DNA of 64,000 bases, from contig NZ_CP149510.1 in NCBI RefSeq assembly GCF_040126305.1, forward strand, positions 2,491,001-2,555,000. Direction: 5' to 3'. Position numbers and translations under genes: made by a program. The notes under the pieces were generated by a model. That model saw only the letters and a list, made by a program, of their open reading frames with translations. It did not search any database and was not told where the DNA came from. Of this stretch, positions 44,912-55,429 are shown piece by piece (within the stretch, counting starts at the first letter, position 1; every line of letters begins with the position of its first letter). This stretch comes from Pararhizobium sp. A13. GTDB lineage: Bacteria > Pseudomonadota > Alphaproteobacteria > Rhizobiales > Rhizobiaceae.

Positions 44912-46171
44912 ATGAGACGTGTCGTTATCACCGGTACCGGCATGGTATCTCCATTGGGTTGCGGAACCGAGATCACCTGGTCGCGGCTGCTTGCCGGAGG
45001 AAATGCCGCCCGCAAGGTGACGGAATTCGAAGTCGAAGACCTGCCTGCGAAGATCGCCTGCCGCCTGCCGTTCGGCGACGGCACCAACGGCACCTTCAAC
45101 CCCGATAACTGGATGGAGCTGAAGGAACAGCGCAAGGTCGATTCCTTCATCATCTATGCCATGGCCGCAGCCGAGATGGCGCTGGCGGATGCCGATTGGC
45201 ATCCGAAATCCGACGAAGACCAGATCGCCACCGGCGTCATGATCGGTTCCGGTATCGGCGGTCTGGAAGGCATCGTCGATGGCGGCATCACGTTGCGCGA
45301 CAAGGGTCCGCGCCGCGTTTCCCCCTTCTTCATTCCCGGCCGTCTGATCAATCTCGCCTCCGGCCAGGTGTCGATCCGCCACAAGCTGCGCGGCCCCAAC
45401 CATTCGGTCGTCACGGCCTGTTCCACCGGCGCCCATGCGATCGGCGATGCGAGCCGTCTGATCGCGCTCGGCGACGCCGACGTGATGGTTGCGGGCGGTA
45501 CTGAATCGCCGATTTCCCGTATCGCGCTTGCCGGCTTTGCGGCCTGCAAGGCGCTGTCCACCCAACACAATGACGATCCTCAGAAGGCTTCGCGCCCCTA
45601 TGACAAGGACCGTGACGGCTTCGTCATGGGCGAGGGTGCGGGCGTTGTCGTGCTCGAAGAACTCGAACATGCCAAGGCGCGAGGCGCCAAGATTTATGCG
45701 GAAGTCGTCGGCTACGGTCTTTCGGGCGATGCCTTCCACATCACCGCGCCTGCGGAAGACGGCGACGGGGCCTATCGCTGCATGCAGATGGCGTTGAAGC
45801 GCGCCGGCCTGACGGCAGCCGATATCGACTACATCAACGCGCACGGTACGTCCACAATGGCGGACACGATCGAGCTTGGCGCCGCCGAGCGCGTTCTTGG
45901 CGAACACGCCGCCAGGGTTTCCATGTCGTCTACCAAATCTGCGATCGGCCATCTGCTCGGCGCTGCCGGTGCGGTGGAGGCAATCTTCTGCGCTCTGGCG
46001 ATCCGCGACAATGTCGCGCCGCCGACGCTCAATCTCGACAATCCCTCGGTTGAAACGAAGATCGACCTGGTGCCGCATGTGGCGCGCAAGCGCGAGATCA
46101 ATGTTGCTCTGTCGAATTCCTTCGGTTTCGGCGGCACGAACGCTTCCCTCGTTCTGCGCCGCTTTGCGTGA
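44912..46171 (+). CDS. fabF: 3-oxoacyl-[acyl-carrier-protein] synthase II
   Basis: The 419-residue condensing enzyme elongates acyl-ACP. The Cys-His-His triad is visible in TACSTGAHAIG, NAHGTSTMAD and AIGHLLGAAG. The N-terminus RRVVITGTGMVSPLG fixes the start at 44912 over an upstream in-frame codon. It follows acpP by 220 bases, including a short CCCCATGGGG palindrome and a T6 run near 44730-44760 that may end some acpP transcripts. Confidence 0.96.
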   Translation: MRRVVITGTGMVSPLGCGTEITWSRLLAGGNAARKVTEFEVEDLPAKIACRLPFGDGTNGTFNPDNWMELKEQRKVDSFIIYAMAAAEMALADADWHPKSDEDQIATGVMIGSGIGGLEGIVDGGITLRDKGPRRVSPFFIPGRLINLASGQVSIRHKLRGPNHSVVTACSTGAHAIGDASRLIALGDADVMVAGGTESPISRIALAGFAACKALSTQHNDDPQKASRPYDKDRDGFVMGEGAGVVVLEELEHAKARGAKIYAEVVGYGLSGDAFHITAPAEDGDGAYRCMQMALKRAGLTAADIDYINAHGTSTMADTIELGAAERVLGEHAARVSMSSTKSAIGHLLGAAGAVEAIFCALAIRDNVAPPTLNLDNPSVETKIDLVPHVARKREINVALSNSFGFGGTNASLVLRRFA

Positions 46172-46409
46172 TTTCATCGTTCACGGATCCGCTCGATGGC
46201 GGCCCGTGTTCTTCGATATCAGCGCCTTTCCTATATCCGGTGCTCTAATTGCATCCGTTATCCAGCTTTTGCCGCATTGCTCAGTTCAAACGTGAAATAG
46301 GGACAATTTGCGGCCGATAACCGGGAAGCCAGACGCTGGTCATGCTGACACAAGGCGAAAGGAATAGGTCGCTATAGTCGTGATGAAATGATTCTCTTTC
46401 CTGCTTCTC

Positions 46410-46459
46410 TTCTGGAGTTCGCATCAGGGATTGAGACGTGCATGATGCGAACTCCAGAA
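46410..46459. repeat. Perfect 17-bp inverted repeat at the mltG start
   Basis: Arms at 46410-46426 (TTCTGGAGTTCGCATCA) and 46443-46459 are exact complements with a 16-base spacer. No T-run follows. It lies in the fabF-mltG gap and covers the upstream candidate GTG start of mltG at 46438. Confidence 0.85.
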
Positions 46460-46470
46460 TCAGGACCCTC

Positions 46471-47649
46471 GTGAACGACGCAAACGAAAACAGCGCAGTG
46501 CCTTTCGGCCGCAGCGAGGCCGGAAACAACGGCCCGATCATTCCGAAGTCGGCGAGCGAAGCTCTTCGTCCCGAAAAAGTGCCGCAGCCGCCGAAGCGGT
46601 CGCGCAAGGCGAAAAGCCAGGTCGTCATCTTTCTGAACTTCCTCATGACCGTCATCGTCTGCCTGACGATCGCTGCCGCCGCGACGGTTTACTACGCGAT
46701 GACGGCTTACGAGGCCAAGGGCCCGCTGACGGCAAACACCAATTTCATTGTGCGCAACGGCGCCGGCATCCAAGAGATCGCAGGCAGCCTCGAGCGCAAC
46801 AACATCGTCTCCGACGGGCGTGTCTTCCGCTTCATGTCGGAAGCCTATCTGGACGACGACACGCTGAAGGCCGGCGAGTACGAAATCAAGGCGGGCTCCT
46901 CCATGCAGGAGATCATGCAACTGCTGAAGTCCGGCAAGTCGATCCTCTATTCCGTATCGCTTCCCGAAGGCCTGACCGTCAAGCAGATGTTCAGCAAGCT
47001 GAGCACGGATCCCGTACTTGAAGGCAATCTGCCCGCAGAGTTGCCCGCCGAGGGCACGTTGCGCCCCGACACCTATAAATTCTCGCGTGGCACCAAGCGC
47101 AGCGAAATCGTCGCGCAGATGGCGGCCGCGCAGAAGGCGCTGGTCGATCAGATATGGGATCGTCGCGACCCGGACCTGCCGGTCTCCGGCCGTGATGAGT
47201 TCGTTACGCTCGCGTCAATCGTGGAGAAGGAAACGGGCATCGCCGACGAACGCTCGCGCGTCGCTTCCGTCTTCATCAACCGGCTGGAAAAAGGCATGCG
47301 CCTGCAGTCCGACCCGACGATCATCTACGGCATTTTCGGCGGCGACGGAAAGCCGGCCGACCGGCCGATCCTGAAATCGGACCTCGACAAGCAGACGCCC
47401 TACAACACCTACCTGATCAAGGGTCTGCCGCCGACGCCGATCGCCAATCCCGGCCGGGCAGCGCTCGAGGCGGTTGCCAATCCATCGCGCACATCGGACC
47501 TCTATTTCGTCGCCGACGGTACAGGCGGGCATGTGTTCGCGGCCACACTCGACGAGCACAACAACAATGTCCGCCGCTGGCGCAAGCTGGAGGCCGAGAA
47601 GGCCGCCGCGGCTGCCAAGGCGGCGGAACCCGAGCCCGTCCAGGAATAA
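46471..47649 (+). CDS. mltG: Endolytic murein transglycosylase MltG
   Basis: The 392-residue protein has a cytosolic Pro/Lys-rich N-terminus, one transmembrane helix (FLNFLMTVIVCLTIAAAATV), a LysM-like segment, and the YceG catalytic domain with the glutamate in LASIVEKETG. It cleaves nascent glycan strands and is thought to end them. The GTG at 46471 is preceded by AGGA at good spacing; a GTG at 46438, inside the inverted-repeat loop, would add 11 residues. The acidic/Lys C-terminal tail is typical of rhizobial homologues. Confidence 0.92.
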   Translation: MNDANENSAVPFGRSEAGNNGPIIPKSASEALRPEKVPQPPKRSRKAKSQVVIFLNFLMTVIVCLTIAAAATVYYAMTAYEAKGPLTANTNFIVRNGAGIQEIAGSLERNNIVSDGRVFRFMSEAYLDDDTLKAGEYEIKAGSSMQEIMQLLKSGKSILYSVSLPEGLTVKQMFSKLSTDPVLEGNLPAELPAEGTLRPDTYKFSRGTKRSEIVAQMAAAQKALVDQIWDRRDPDLPVSGRDEFVTLASIVEKETGIADERSRVASVFINRLEKGMRLQSDPTIIYGIFGGDGKPADRPILKSDLDKQTPYNTYLIKGLPPTPIANPGRAALEAVANPSRTSDLYFVADGTGGHVFAATLDEHNNNVRRWRKLEAEKAAAAAKAAEPEPVQE

Positions 47650-47672
47650 TCAGTCCCACGGCTTGTGGATGA

Positions 47673-47721
47673 TACGGCTCCGGCACGCTTGACCCTTGCG
47701 GTCAACCGTGCCGGAGCCGTA
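47673..47721. repeat. Long GC-rich hairpin between mltG and yicC
   Basis: A 15-bp perfect outer stem (47673-47687 with 47707-47721) and, after one mismatch, a 5-bp inner stem enclose a 7-base loop. It begins 24 bases after the mltG stop and lacks a T-run. It may act as a processing or partial termination site. Confidence 0.8.
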
Positions 47722-47806
47722 CACATTCAGGCATGTTTCAAAAGTTCCACGCGCGCTTTGCGAGCCAATTCCGGTCTGCGCGCCGCGAGGACCGAGGGAG
47801 AAAACG

Positions 47807-48694
47807 ATGCCGTTGCAATCCATGACCGGATTTGCCCGCCGCGAGGGAACCTCCGGGCGTTATCGTTGGGCGTGGGAACTGCGCTCGGTCAATGGCAAGG
47901 GCCTCGATCTCCGGCTGCGGCTGCCGACCGGCACCGAACATCTGGAGGCCGAGGTACGCAAGCTCGTGGCGGAGTGTTTTTCGCGCGGCAACATGCAGAT
48001 CAATCTAACCGTTAGCGCTAGCGAGGCGGGCGTCGAGACGGTGGTCAACCAGAGTGCGCTGGCCGCTGTCCTGTCGCTGCGCGAGCAGCTGCGTGACGTC
48101 ATCGACCCGGCGCCGTTGCGCTTCGACACGCTGCTCGCGATCCGCGGCATCGTCGATTTCCGAGAGCCGGAAGAACAGGAGGGGGAGCGCGCCGCGCGCG
48201 ACAGCGATCTCCTGGCAGGCCTGCGGCTTGCGCTTGCCGACATCGCCACCATGCGCGAGATGGAAGGGGCAGCACTCTGTCAAGTTCTGCTCGGCCAGAT
48301 CGAAGCGATCGGAATGCTGACCCGCCGGATCGAAGCGGATCCGTCGCGCAGCCCGCAGTCGATCGCTGCCCGGTTGGCGCAGCAGGTGGCTCTGGTGTTG
48401 GATGGCGGCTTGACGATCGATCAGGATCGCCTCTACGGCGAGGTGGCGCTGCTTGCGGCCAAGGCCGACATCCGCGAGGAGATCGACCGTCTGCGCACGC
48501 ACGTTGCCGCTGCCCGGGATCTCTTGAAAAAGGGCGGACCGGTCGGCCGGAAACTCGATTTCCTTTCCCAGGAATTTAACCGCGAATCGAATACGATCTG
48601 TTCCAAATCGAATGCCGCGACGGTCACCGCCGCCGGCATCGAACTGAAGGTCGTCATCGACCAGTTTCGTGAACAGGTCCAAAATCTGGAGTGA
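47807..48694 (+). CDS. YicC/YloC family endoribonuclease
   Basis: The 295-residue protein starts [13 protein letters not shown] and has the YicC pattern: [18 protein letters not shown], then [11 protein letters not shown], and the C-terminal [20 protein letters not shown] then [15 protein letters not shown], whose acidic residues are conserved. YicC-type proteins are reported as endoribonucleases acting on small RNAs. The ATG at 47807 has GAGGGAG upstream. It lies directly upstream of gmk, the usual pairing. Confidence 0.93.
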   Translation: MPLQSMTGFARREGTSGRYRWAWELRSVNGKGLDLRLRLPTGTEHLEAEVRKLVAECFSRGNMQINLTVSASEAGVETVVNQSALAAVLSLREQLRDVIDPAPLRFDTLLAIRGIVDFREPEEQEGERAARDSDLLAGLRLALADIATMREMEGAALCQVLLGQIEAIGMLTRRIEADPSRSPQSIAARLAQQVALVLDGGLTIDQDRLYGEVALLAAKADIREEIDRLRTHVAAARDLLKKGGPVGRKLDFLSQEFNRESNTICSKSNAATVTAAGIELKVVIDQFREQVQNLE

Positions 48695-48696
48695 CC

Positions 48697-49362
48697 ATGA
48701 GCCCCGCCAGCCCACCATCCACAAAAGCCATTCAGCGCCGCGGCCTCATGCTGGTGATCTCGTCACCCTCCGGCGCCGGCAAGTCGACGATCGCGCGCAA
48801 CCTGCTCGAAGCCGATCCGCAGATGAGCATCTCCGTCAGCGTGACGACGCGCAACCGCCGCCCGAGCGAGATCGAAGGCCGTCACTACTTCTTCAAGTCG
48901 ATCCGCGAGTTCGAGGGCCTGCGCCAGACAGACGCGCTGCTGGAATGGGCCGAGGTGCACGGCAATTTCTACGGCACGCCGCGCGACGCGGTGGAGCAGG
49001 CCATGGCCGAAGGCCGCGACATGCTGTTCGACATCGACTGGCAGGGCGCCCAGCAACTGCAGGAGAAGATGGGTGGCGATGTCGTGTCGATCTTCATCCT
49101 GCCGCCGTCGATGGCCGAACTGCAGTCGCGCCTGCACCGGCGCGCCGAGGACACGGAAGAGGTGATTCAGACGCGGCTTGCCAATTCGCGCTCCGAGATC
49201 GAGCACTGGATCGAATACGACTATATCGTCGTCAACGAGGATCTCAACAGCGCCTTCGCCTCGGTCAAGGCGATCGTCGAGGCCGAACGCCTGCGCCGCG
49301 ACCGTCGTCCCGGCCTGTTCGAGTTCGTCAACGGGCTTTTGACGGAAACTCCGAGGTTGTGA
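48697..49362 (+). CDS. gmk: Guanylate kinase
   Basis: The 221-residue enzyme phosphorylates GMP to GDP. It has the P-loop [10 protein letters not shown], the GMP-binding segment [20 protein letters not shown], and [14 protein letters not shown] at 48691 overlapping the yicC stop (GTGA) is an alternative start. It is convergent with the downstream methyltransferase gene. Confidence 0.96.
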   Translation: MSPASPPSTKAIQRRGLMLVISSPSGAGKSTIARNLLEADPQMSISVSVTTRNRRPSEIEGRHYFFKSIREFEGLRQTDALLEWAEVHGNFYGTPRDAVEQAMAEGRDMLFDIDWQGAQQLQEKMGGDVVSIFILPPSMAELQSRLHRRAEDTEEVIQTRLANSRSEIEHWIEYDYIVVNEDLNSAFASVKAIVEAERLRRDRRPGLFEFVNGLLTETPRL

Positions 49363-49366
49363 CAGG

Positions 49367-49990
49367 TCAGGGGACGTAGAAGAGCGTCGCCAGATAGCCG
49401 GCAGCGTGCAGCTTTTCCAGAACTTCGACGGCTGGGAATAGGGCAACCAGGCAGATCGCATCACGAAAGGTCGTCGCGAGCGCGGCCGTCGAGAAGGTGA
49501 CTTCTGTTTCGCTTCTGTACCGACTGAAATTCGGCCACAAAAGCGGCGTGTCTGCGGCATAGGCGCCGTAGGCGTCAGCGAATTTTCCGCGCAGGTGCGC
49601 CGCTTCCCGCCGGGCGGTACCGTGAAAGATCAGGAATGCCACGCCCACGAGCGCCGTGGTGATCAGCAGAGAACCGAACATGAGGCCGATGCCGGTCACT
49701 CCGATGAGCGAGAACAAGTAGAGTGGATTGCGGCTGATGGAATAGGGACCATCGGTGATCAGTCGGCTGTTCTTGTGAGACCCGATATAGAGGATGCTCC
49801 AGAGCCGCCCGAGGATGGCGGTGAAGAGAAGAACAAGGCCGGTCACTTCCATCGGCTCGTGAATGCTGCTGCCTTCACCCCAGAGCGGCATGCTGACGAG
49901 GAAGGCCGAAAGAAAGGCCGCAGCGAGAAGCCAGAGCGCGTAGAGGCGTATTTTCTGGTTGAACGGAGCGGGTTGCGATGCCGAATACAT
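49367..49990 (-). CDS. Isoprenylcysteine/phospholipid methyltransferase-like membrane protein
   Basis: The 207-residue integral membrane protein contains the ICMT/PEMT motif LITDGPYSISRNPLYLFSL and EAAHLRGKFADAYGAYAADT, with several transmembrane helices (e.g. LYALWLLAAAFLSAFLVSMP). These enzymes methylate lipids or prenylated substrates with SAM at the membrane; the substrate here is unknown. It stands alone between gmk and rsmA. Confidence 0.82.
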   Translation of the reverse strand: MYSASQPAPFNQKIRLYALWLLAAAFLSAFLVSMPLWGEGSSIHEPMEVTGLVLLFTAILGRLWSILYIGSHKNSRLITDGPYSISRNPLYLFSLIGVTGIGLMFGSLLITTALVGVAFLIFHGTARREAAHLRGKFADAYGAYAADTPLLWPNFSRYRSETEVTFSTAALATTFRDAICLVALFPAVEVLEKLHAAGYLATLFYVP

Positions 49991-50098
49991 ACCGAAATTC
50001 CCTTTGGATACATCCCGTGCCTTCGACCTTGCGCGATCGACGTTGTGCGAATGATGTTGAGGGATTTTTGCGACAGATATGCGAAGCAGCGCCCGCGA

Positions 50099-50926
50099 TT
50101 ACAGGCAATTGGCGATCCGGCAGAATTCTTCCACTGACAGCGTTTCGGCGCGTCGCTGCGGATCGATGCAGGCCTTGGCGAGCAGGGCTTCGCCGCCGAT
50201 CGATTTGACGCTCTGGCGCAGCATCTTCCGGCGCTGGCCGAAGGCGGCCATTGTCACCTTTTCGAGATTGGCGGCCGAGCAGGGGATAGGGTTGCCGATC
50301 GGTTCCAGATGGACCACCGACGAGGTTACCTTCGGTGGCGGCGAAAACGCCTGCGCCGGCACGTCGAAGGCCATGCGTGCATTCGTCCGCCAGCCGCAGA
50401 GAACGCCGAGTCGTCCATAGTGATTGTCGTCCGCCTCCGCCACGATCCTGAGGCCAACCTCGCGCTGGAACATTAGCGTCATCGACTGGTAGAAGGGCGG
50501 CCATGCCTTCGGCAGCAGCCAGTTGACCAGCAGTTGCGTTCCGACGTTGTAAGGCAGGTTGGAGATGATCCTGACCGGGCCATCGCCTGCGAGATCTTCG
50601 AAATCGATCTTCAGCGCGTCGCCCTCGATCACGTCCAGGCGGCCGGGATAGTGATCGGCGATCTCGGCGAGCGCGGGCAGGCAGCGGGAATCCCGTTCGA
50701 CTGCAATCACCTTCTTGGCGCCGAGCGACAGGATGGCGCGGGTGAGACCGCCGGGGCCGGGGCCGACCTCGATCACCGTCACGCCGTCGAGCGACCCGGC
50801 GGTGCGGGCGATCTTCTGGGTGAGGTTGAGATCGAACAGAAAGTTCTGGCCCAATGCCTTTTTGGCATCGAGACCATGGCGTTGGATGACATCGCGTAGC
50901 GGCGGCAGGCCGTCGATCGCCGCCAT
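50099..50926 (-). CDS. rsmA: 16S rRNA (adenine(1518)-N(6)/adenine(1519)-N(6))-dimethyltransferase
   Basis: The 275-residue KsgA methyltransferase dimethylates two adenines near the 3' end of 16S rRNA. It has [14 protein letters not shown], the SAM loop [10 protein letters not shown], and the NLPYNVGTQ adenine-binding motif. The start overlaps the pdxA stop by TGATG. It is the last gene of the lptF-to-rsmA run. Confidence 0.95.
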   Translation of the reverse strand: MAAIDGLPPLRDVIQRHGLDAKKALGQNFLFDLNLTQKIARTAGSLDGVTVIEVGPGPGGLTRAILSLGAKKVIAVERDSRCLPALAEIADHYPGRLDVIEGDALKIDFEDLAGDGPVRIISNLPYNVGTQLLVNWLLPKAWPPFYQSMTLMFQREVGLRIVAEADDNHYGRLGVLCGWRTNARMAFDVPAQAFSPPPKVTSSVVHLEPIGNPIPCSAANLEKVTMAAFGQRRKMLRQSVKSIGGEALLAKACIDPQRRAETLSVEEFCRIANCL

Positions 50927-51957
50927 CAGCCGTTCGCCCTTGCGGCGGTGTCAGCCAGTTCCTTAGCCATCTTCAGTGCGGCCAGCAGGCTGTCGGCGCG
51001 AGCGATACCCTTGCCAGCGAGGCTGAACGCCGTGCCGTGATCCGGCGAGGTGCGGATGAAGGGAAGGCCGAGCGTGACGTTGACACTGTCGTCGAAGCCG
51101 AGCGCCTTGGCCGGGATCAGCGCTTGATCGTGATACATGCAGATCGCCACGTCATAAGTTGCCCGGGCGCGATCATGGAACATGGTATCGGCGGGCAGGG
51201 GGCCGATGATATCGAGCCCCTCGGCCTTCAGCCGATCGATAACGGGGCGAATGATCGCTTCGTCCTCGAGACCCAATGCGCCGTTCTCGCCGGCATGCGG
51301 GTTGAGGCCCGCCACGGCGATGCGCGGCGAGGCAAGACCGAAACGCCGCTTCAGGTCATTCGCGGTGATCGTACATGTCCGGTAGATCAGGTCGGAAGTC
51401 AGCTGCGCCGGCACGTCCTTCAGCGGGATATGGATCGTCACCGGCACGGCCTTCAGCTTCGGCCCGGCCAGCAGCATGATCGGCAGCAGTTTTTCGCCGG
51501 TGGCGCGTTCGCCGATATCGGCAAGAAATTCGGTGTGTCCGGGGAACTTGAAGCCGGCCTCGTAGAGAACCGATTTGGCGATCGGATTGGTGACGACGGC
51601 GGACGTGGCCCCCTCCATCGTCAGCCGGACGGCGGCTTCGATGGCGCCGGTGATGGCGCTGGCATTGGCGGAATCCGGTTGGCCCGGCGTGACGAGGGTC
51701 GCACAGGCGACCGGCAGAACCGGCAGCGCGGTCTCGAAAACCGCAATTGCTCCGGTGCAATCCGTTTCGTGGATGGCGATGTCATGGCCAAGGATACGGG
51801 CGCGCTCGGCAAGTGCGGCGGGATCGCCGATCAGGATGAAGGGCGGCGTCTGCCAGCTCCGCCTGTTCGTCCAGGCGGCAAGGCTGATGTCGAGGCCGAT
51901 GCCGGCCGGATCGCCCATGGTCAGGGCGAGCGGCCTGTCGCTTGCTGGTGGTGTCAT
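50926..51957 (-). CDS. pdxA: 4-hydroxythreonine-4-phosphate dehydrogenase
   Basis: The 343-residue enzyme acts in pyridoxal phosphate synthesis, oxidising 4-phosphohydroxy-L-threonine with NAD. It shows [14 protein letters not shown], the metal-binding His in [22 protein letters not shown] and [20 protein letters not shown]. The ATG at 51957 is 10 bases after the SurA-like gene; the frame remains open upstream inside that gene. The pdxA-rsmA pairing after surA is conserved. Confidence 0.95.
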   Translation of the reverse strand: MTPPASDRPLALTMGDPAGIGLDISLAAWTNRRSWQTPPFILIGDPAALAERARILGHDIAIHETDCTGAIAVFETALPVLPVACATLVTPGQPDSANASAITGAIEAAVRLTMEGATSAVVTNPIAKSVLYEAGFKFPGHTEFLADIGERATGEKLLPIMLLAGPKLKAVPVTIHIPLKDVPAQLTSDLIYRTCTITANDLKRRFGLASPRIAVAGLNPHAGENGALGLEDEAIIRPVIDRLKAEGLDIIGPLPADTMFHDRARATYDVAICMYHDQALIPAKALGFDDSVNVTLGLPFIRTSPDHGTAFSLAGKGIARADSLLAALKMAKELADTAARANG

Positions 51958-51967
51958 GACAGAGCGA

Positions 51968-52912
51968 TTACTTTTCGATGATCTGCGCCCGCTTGCGCAG
52001 TTCCTCGATGTACTTCTTGCTGTTGGCGTCTTCGCCCTCGGTCTTCTTGCCAATGTCCTCGGCGCGGAAGACGACTTCGGCAGCAAGATCGTCGGAAACC
52101 TGGCGCTTCTTGCAGATGCCGAGATACTCGACGCCCTTTTCCGTCACGCGCGTTCCCGTCGTGTTCCCGTCGCCGGCCTTTTCAACCAGCGGTTTCCAGG
52201 CCTCGGGGATCTCCTGCACCATCATGCGGCCGAGATTGCGGATCGACACGTCCCGCATCGTTGCAGCAAAGACCTTGGCCTGTTCGCAACCGGGATATTT
52301 CGAGCGCGACGCGTTGGCTTCCGCCTGGCGCTTGCCGATGATGGCGTTGCGCTTGGAGGTGGGTACCACGAAAATCACCTGCTGTAGGAAGTATTCCGTC
52401 GTCACCGGCTTGTTGCCGCCGTTTTCCTGCATGCGCCGGACCAGTTCCTCGTTGGAAAGACGGCCGCCGCCGCTGCCGCCATAGCGGGCGTTGACGACGC
52501 GCGGCCAGCTCATGGCGACCGCGACGTAGCTCTTGAAGTGGTCGAGGCCCACGCCGGCCTTGTCGAGAACCTGCGACAATTGCTGAATGGTCAGCTTGTT
52601 GCCGGAGGCAAAGCGGCCGACTGCCGCATCGACGTCACTCGTGCTGACGGAGGCGCCGACCCTGATGACTTCTTCGCGCTTGAGGACTTCGTCGATCAAC
52701 TGCTCGCGCGCAGCGGCCTGGCCACCGCCCTGCCGCTGCAGGCGCAGGAACGCGGCACGCTTGGCGATGTCACCGGATGTGATGGGCGAACCGTTGACGA
52801 CGGCGACGACCTTGCTCGCTGCCTGGACCGGCGCCGGTGCGGCGGCCAATGCCAGGCCGCAGGCGAGGATCATTGCTGAAACCGCGCGCGTGATCGAGTG
52901 TTTCCCGCCCAT
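51968..52912 (-). CDS. SurA-like periplasmic chaperone
   Basis: The 314-residue protein begins with a signal peptide ([17 protein letters not shown]) and has a SurA N-terminal domain: [20 protein letters not shown] and [15 protein letters not shown] complete parvulin domain is not obvious; the C-terminal half is weakly conserved. SurA escorts outer-membrane proteins, including LptD, whose gene is directly upstream. The symbol surA is used in rhizobia by position, but I leave it unassigned. Confidence 0.82.
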   Translation of the reverse strand: MGGKHSITRAVSAMILACGLALAAAPAPVQAASKVVAVVNGSPITSGDIAKRAAFLRLQRQGGGQAAAREQLIDEVLKREEVIRVGASVSTSDVDAAVGRFASGNKLTIQQLSQVLDKAGVGLDHFKSYVAVAMSWPRVVNARYGGSGGGRLSNEELVRRMQENGGNKPVTTEYFLQQVIFVVPTSKRNAIIGKRQAEANASRSKYPGCEQAKVFAATMRDVSIRNLGRMMVQEIPEAWKPLVEKAGDGNTTGTRVTEKGVEYLGICKKRQVSDDLAAEVVFRAEDIGKKTEGEDANSKKYIEELRKRAQIIEK

Positions 52913-53095
52913 TTCTTATCCTTTTCGTCTTCCCCGAAGACAAAGCCTCGGAGGTGATGATCTTGTGCCGAGCGCAATCGTCCTGCGCGTTTTGTCGCAA
53001 GATGCATAATACATGCGGCCGAACAATGACAAGACCTGCCGGTCACGGCAAATCACGGTTCTGGCTGCCGCGCAACGTAAGCAGTGCTGCGCGGC

Positions 53096-55429
53096 TCAGT
53101 TCAGGTCGTCGAAGTCCGCGTCGCCGACGTTGATGTCGCCCAATGTGCGGAAGCTGATGCGGGCGCCGATCGACCAGTCGTTGGCGACCGTCTGATCGGT
53201 ATCGCGCTCTTCCTTGTAGACCAGGGAGAAGATCGTGTCGCGGTCGTCATAGGTGATGCCGATGCCGTTGCGGGTCACGACGTTGCTGTTCAGGTCGTAG
53301 GTGACCGAGCCGAAGACCGACCAGTAGTCATGGAACTTGTATGCCGCCGCCGTCTGGATCTCGTCCTGGTCGCTGGTCGAACCGTAAAGCGGTTGCGCCT
53401 GGATGCTGGTGTAGGTCAGCGCGGTCTGCCAGAAGATGCCCTGGTAGCCGACCGTTGCATCGGCGCGTCGCAGATCGAAATTGCTCTCGTCGAAGCGGCC
53501 GCTCAGGCTTGTCGTGATGCCGGAGGGGGCATCGATGCCGACCATCGCGACATAATCGGACCGGTCTGTTTCCAGGCCGGAATCCGAACCGGCCTTGACC
53601 AGGTCGTCCGTCGCGAACGAGTTCAGGCCGCCCAGATGGAAGGACTGGCCGGCGATGGCGCGCAGCGCATAGCCATTGCCGAGCGCGCCCGTGTAACGGA
53701 AACCGAGATTGGCCCGTGTGCCGCCCTCGATGCGATCGTAGCCGGAGAACTTGTCGCGGTCGAACAACGTGGTCGCATCGAAGACGAAGCTCTGTGCGTC
53801 TTCGTTCGGCAGACCGCCGGCATATTCCTCGTCGGGGCGGACAAAGACCTGAGCGATCGGCTCGATGATGTGGCTGCTGTAGTCGGTCGTCAAAAGAAAG
53901 GGGTAGCGAACGTCGATACCGGCCGTCAGCATGCGGCGGGTGGCTGCGTCGTCATCATAAAAATTGCCCGTATAATCGGGGCCTGGATCGGTCATGTTCA
54001 ATCCGAGGACGTCGCCGCGCGCCGCCAGGATCGGCGACAGCGACAGGCCGCCCGGAACGATGAAGTTGCGCTTCCATTCCACTTCCGCGGAGAGCCGGTG
54101 AGACGTGCCTTCAAGACCGCGGAACCGATTGACCACGCCGGGTACTTCAAGTTCATCCTCGCGGTTGCGCTTGACGTTGGTCAGGTTGAAATCGGCGGTC
54201 AGTTCGCCGCCAAGCACCGGCTGAGGTGCAGTGTAGGAATAGTCCAGCACCTGCGCGACGGCCTGCTTGTTTTCGGCAAGGCTGTCCGTGTCGGCATCCT
54301 GAATGTCGAAGTAGAAGGCGCGCGCGTCGAAGTAATTGCGCTTGCCGAGACCGGTCAGATAGACCTGGTTCGTATAGGTCGTTCCGTCGAAGGTCGAAAG
54401 CTCATAGGTCTTGGCGAAGTTGTTGTCGCTCTGCACCAGCACGTTCCAGCCGAACGTCCAACGCGGATTGATCTCGAATTTGGCCTTTGAGGCGACCATG
54501 CCGCGGGCTGTTTCCTGCGCATCGACGGTGCCGTCGGTGAAACTGTCGCGGTCCATCTGGCTGATGCCGGCCATGCTGAGGATATGTTCGCCGTTTTCGA
54601 AGCGCTGACGGAACTCGCCTTCGAGCAGGAAACCCTGGCGCGTCAAGCCGGTCGCAGTGACGGTCGCGTCCATGTAGGGCGAAATCGCCCAATAATAGGG
54701 AATGCCGACGCCGGCGCCGAGTTTCTGCGTGTATCTGAATTTCGGAAACAGGAAGCCGCTTTTGCGCTTCACCGTATGGTCCGGAACCTCAAGGACGGGC
54801 AGGTAAAGAATCGGCTTGCCGAACAGTTCGAACTTGGCATTCTCCATGCGAACGGTATGGGTCTTGCCGTTCTGGACGATGCGCTGCGCCTTGACGTGCC
54901 AGAGCGAGCGATGGTCCGGATTGGTCGCGCAAGGCGTGCAGGCGGTATAGACGGCATTGTTGAGGATCATCTCCTCGCCGTTGCGCCGCTCGCCGGTGAC
55001 CGCGGCCAGCTTCGTGAGGTCTGTCGTCTCAAGCCGCATCGTTTCGATGAAGCCATCGGCGAAATTGTCGGTCACATCCATCTTGTCGGCGTAGATCTTG
55101 TTGCCGCCGGGTTCGATGAGTTCGATCTCGCCGGTCGCAATGATGCGCCCGGTCTTCTGGCTGTATTCGACCTGCTGGGCGACCATCTGGTAGCCGCCAT
55201 AATTGATCTGCACGGCACCGCGCACGATCACGCGCTCCGCATCCTGATTGTAGACGAGCTCGTTCGCCGACAGAAGCATCTTGGCGTCTTCGGGGAGCTT
55301 CGGCTGAAGCTGATCGATATTGGTTTCTTGCGCCCAAGCGGGCGCGATCGGGGTAAACGCCTGGAACGCAACGCCGGAAAGCAGAATGGCCGTGAGCAGC
55401 CTTGTATATTTGCGGTTGCTTGCCGCCAC
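53096..55429 (-). CDS. lptD: LPS assembly protein LptD
   Basis: The 777-residue outer-membrane protein inserts lipopolysaccharide into the outer leaflet. It has a signal peptide ending near PAWAQE, an OstA-like periplasmic domain (AKMLLSANELVYNQDAERVI, about residues 45-170), and a C-terminal beta-barrel ending in FRTLGDINVGDADFDDLN. The GTG start at 55429 overlaps the lptG stop (TAGTG). Cotranscribed with lptF and lptG. Confidence 0.94.
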   Translation of the reverse strand: MAASNRKYTRLLTAILLSGVAFQAFTPIAPAWAQETNIDQLQPKLPEDAKMLLSANELVYNQDAERVIVRGAVQINYGGYQMVAQQVEYSQKTGRIIATGEIELIEPGGNKIYADKMDVTDNFADGFIETMRLETTDLTKLAAVTGERRNGEEMILNNAVYTACTPCATNPDHRSLWHVKAQRIVQNGKTHTVRMENAKFELFGKPILYLPVLEVPDHTVKRKSGFLFPKFRYTQKLGAGVGIPYYWAISPYMDATVTATGLTRQGFLLEGEFRQRFENGEHILSMAGISQMDRDSFTDGTVDAQETARGMVASKAKFEINPRWTFGWNVLVQSDNNFAKTYELSTFDGTTYTNQVYLTGLGKRNYFDARAFYFDIQDADTDSLAENKQAVAQVLDYSYTAPQPVLGGELTADFNLTNVKRNREDELEVPGVVNRFRGLEGTSHRLSAEVEWKRNFIVPGGLSLSPILAARGDVLGLNMTDPGPDYTGNFYDDDAATRRMLTAGIDVRYPFLLTTDYSSHIIEPIAQVFVRPDEEYAGGLPNEDAQSFVFDATTLFDRDKFSGYDRIEGGTRANLGFRYTGALGNGYALRAIAGQSFHLGGLNSFATDDLVKAGSDSGLETDRSDYVAMVGIDAPSGITTSLSGRFDESNFDLRRADATVGYQGIFWQTALTYTSIQAQPLYGSTSDQDEIQTAAAYKFHDYWSVFGSVTYDLNSNVVTRNGIGITYDDRDTIFSLVYKEERDTDQTVANDWSIGARISFRTLGDINVGDADFDDLN

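Noticed and set aside
53084-54490. Plus-strand open frame opposite lptD
   Set aside because: Antisense to the lptD barrel region, with no family features; lptD has conserved domains and operon overlap.
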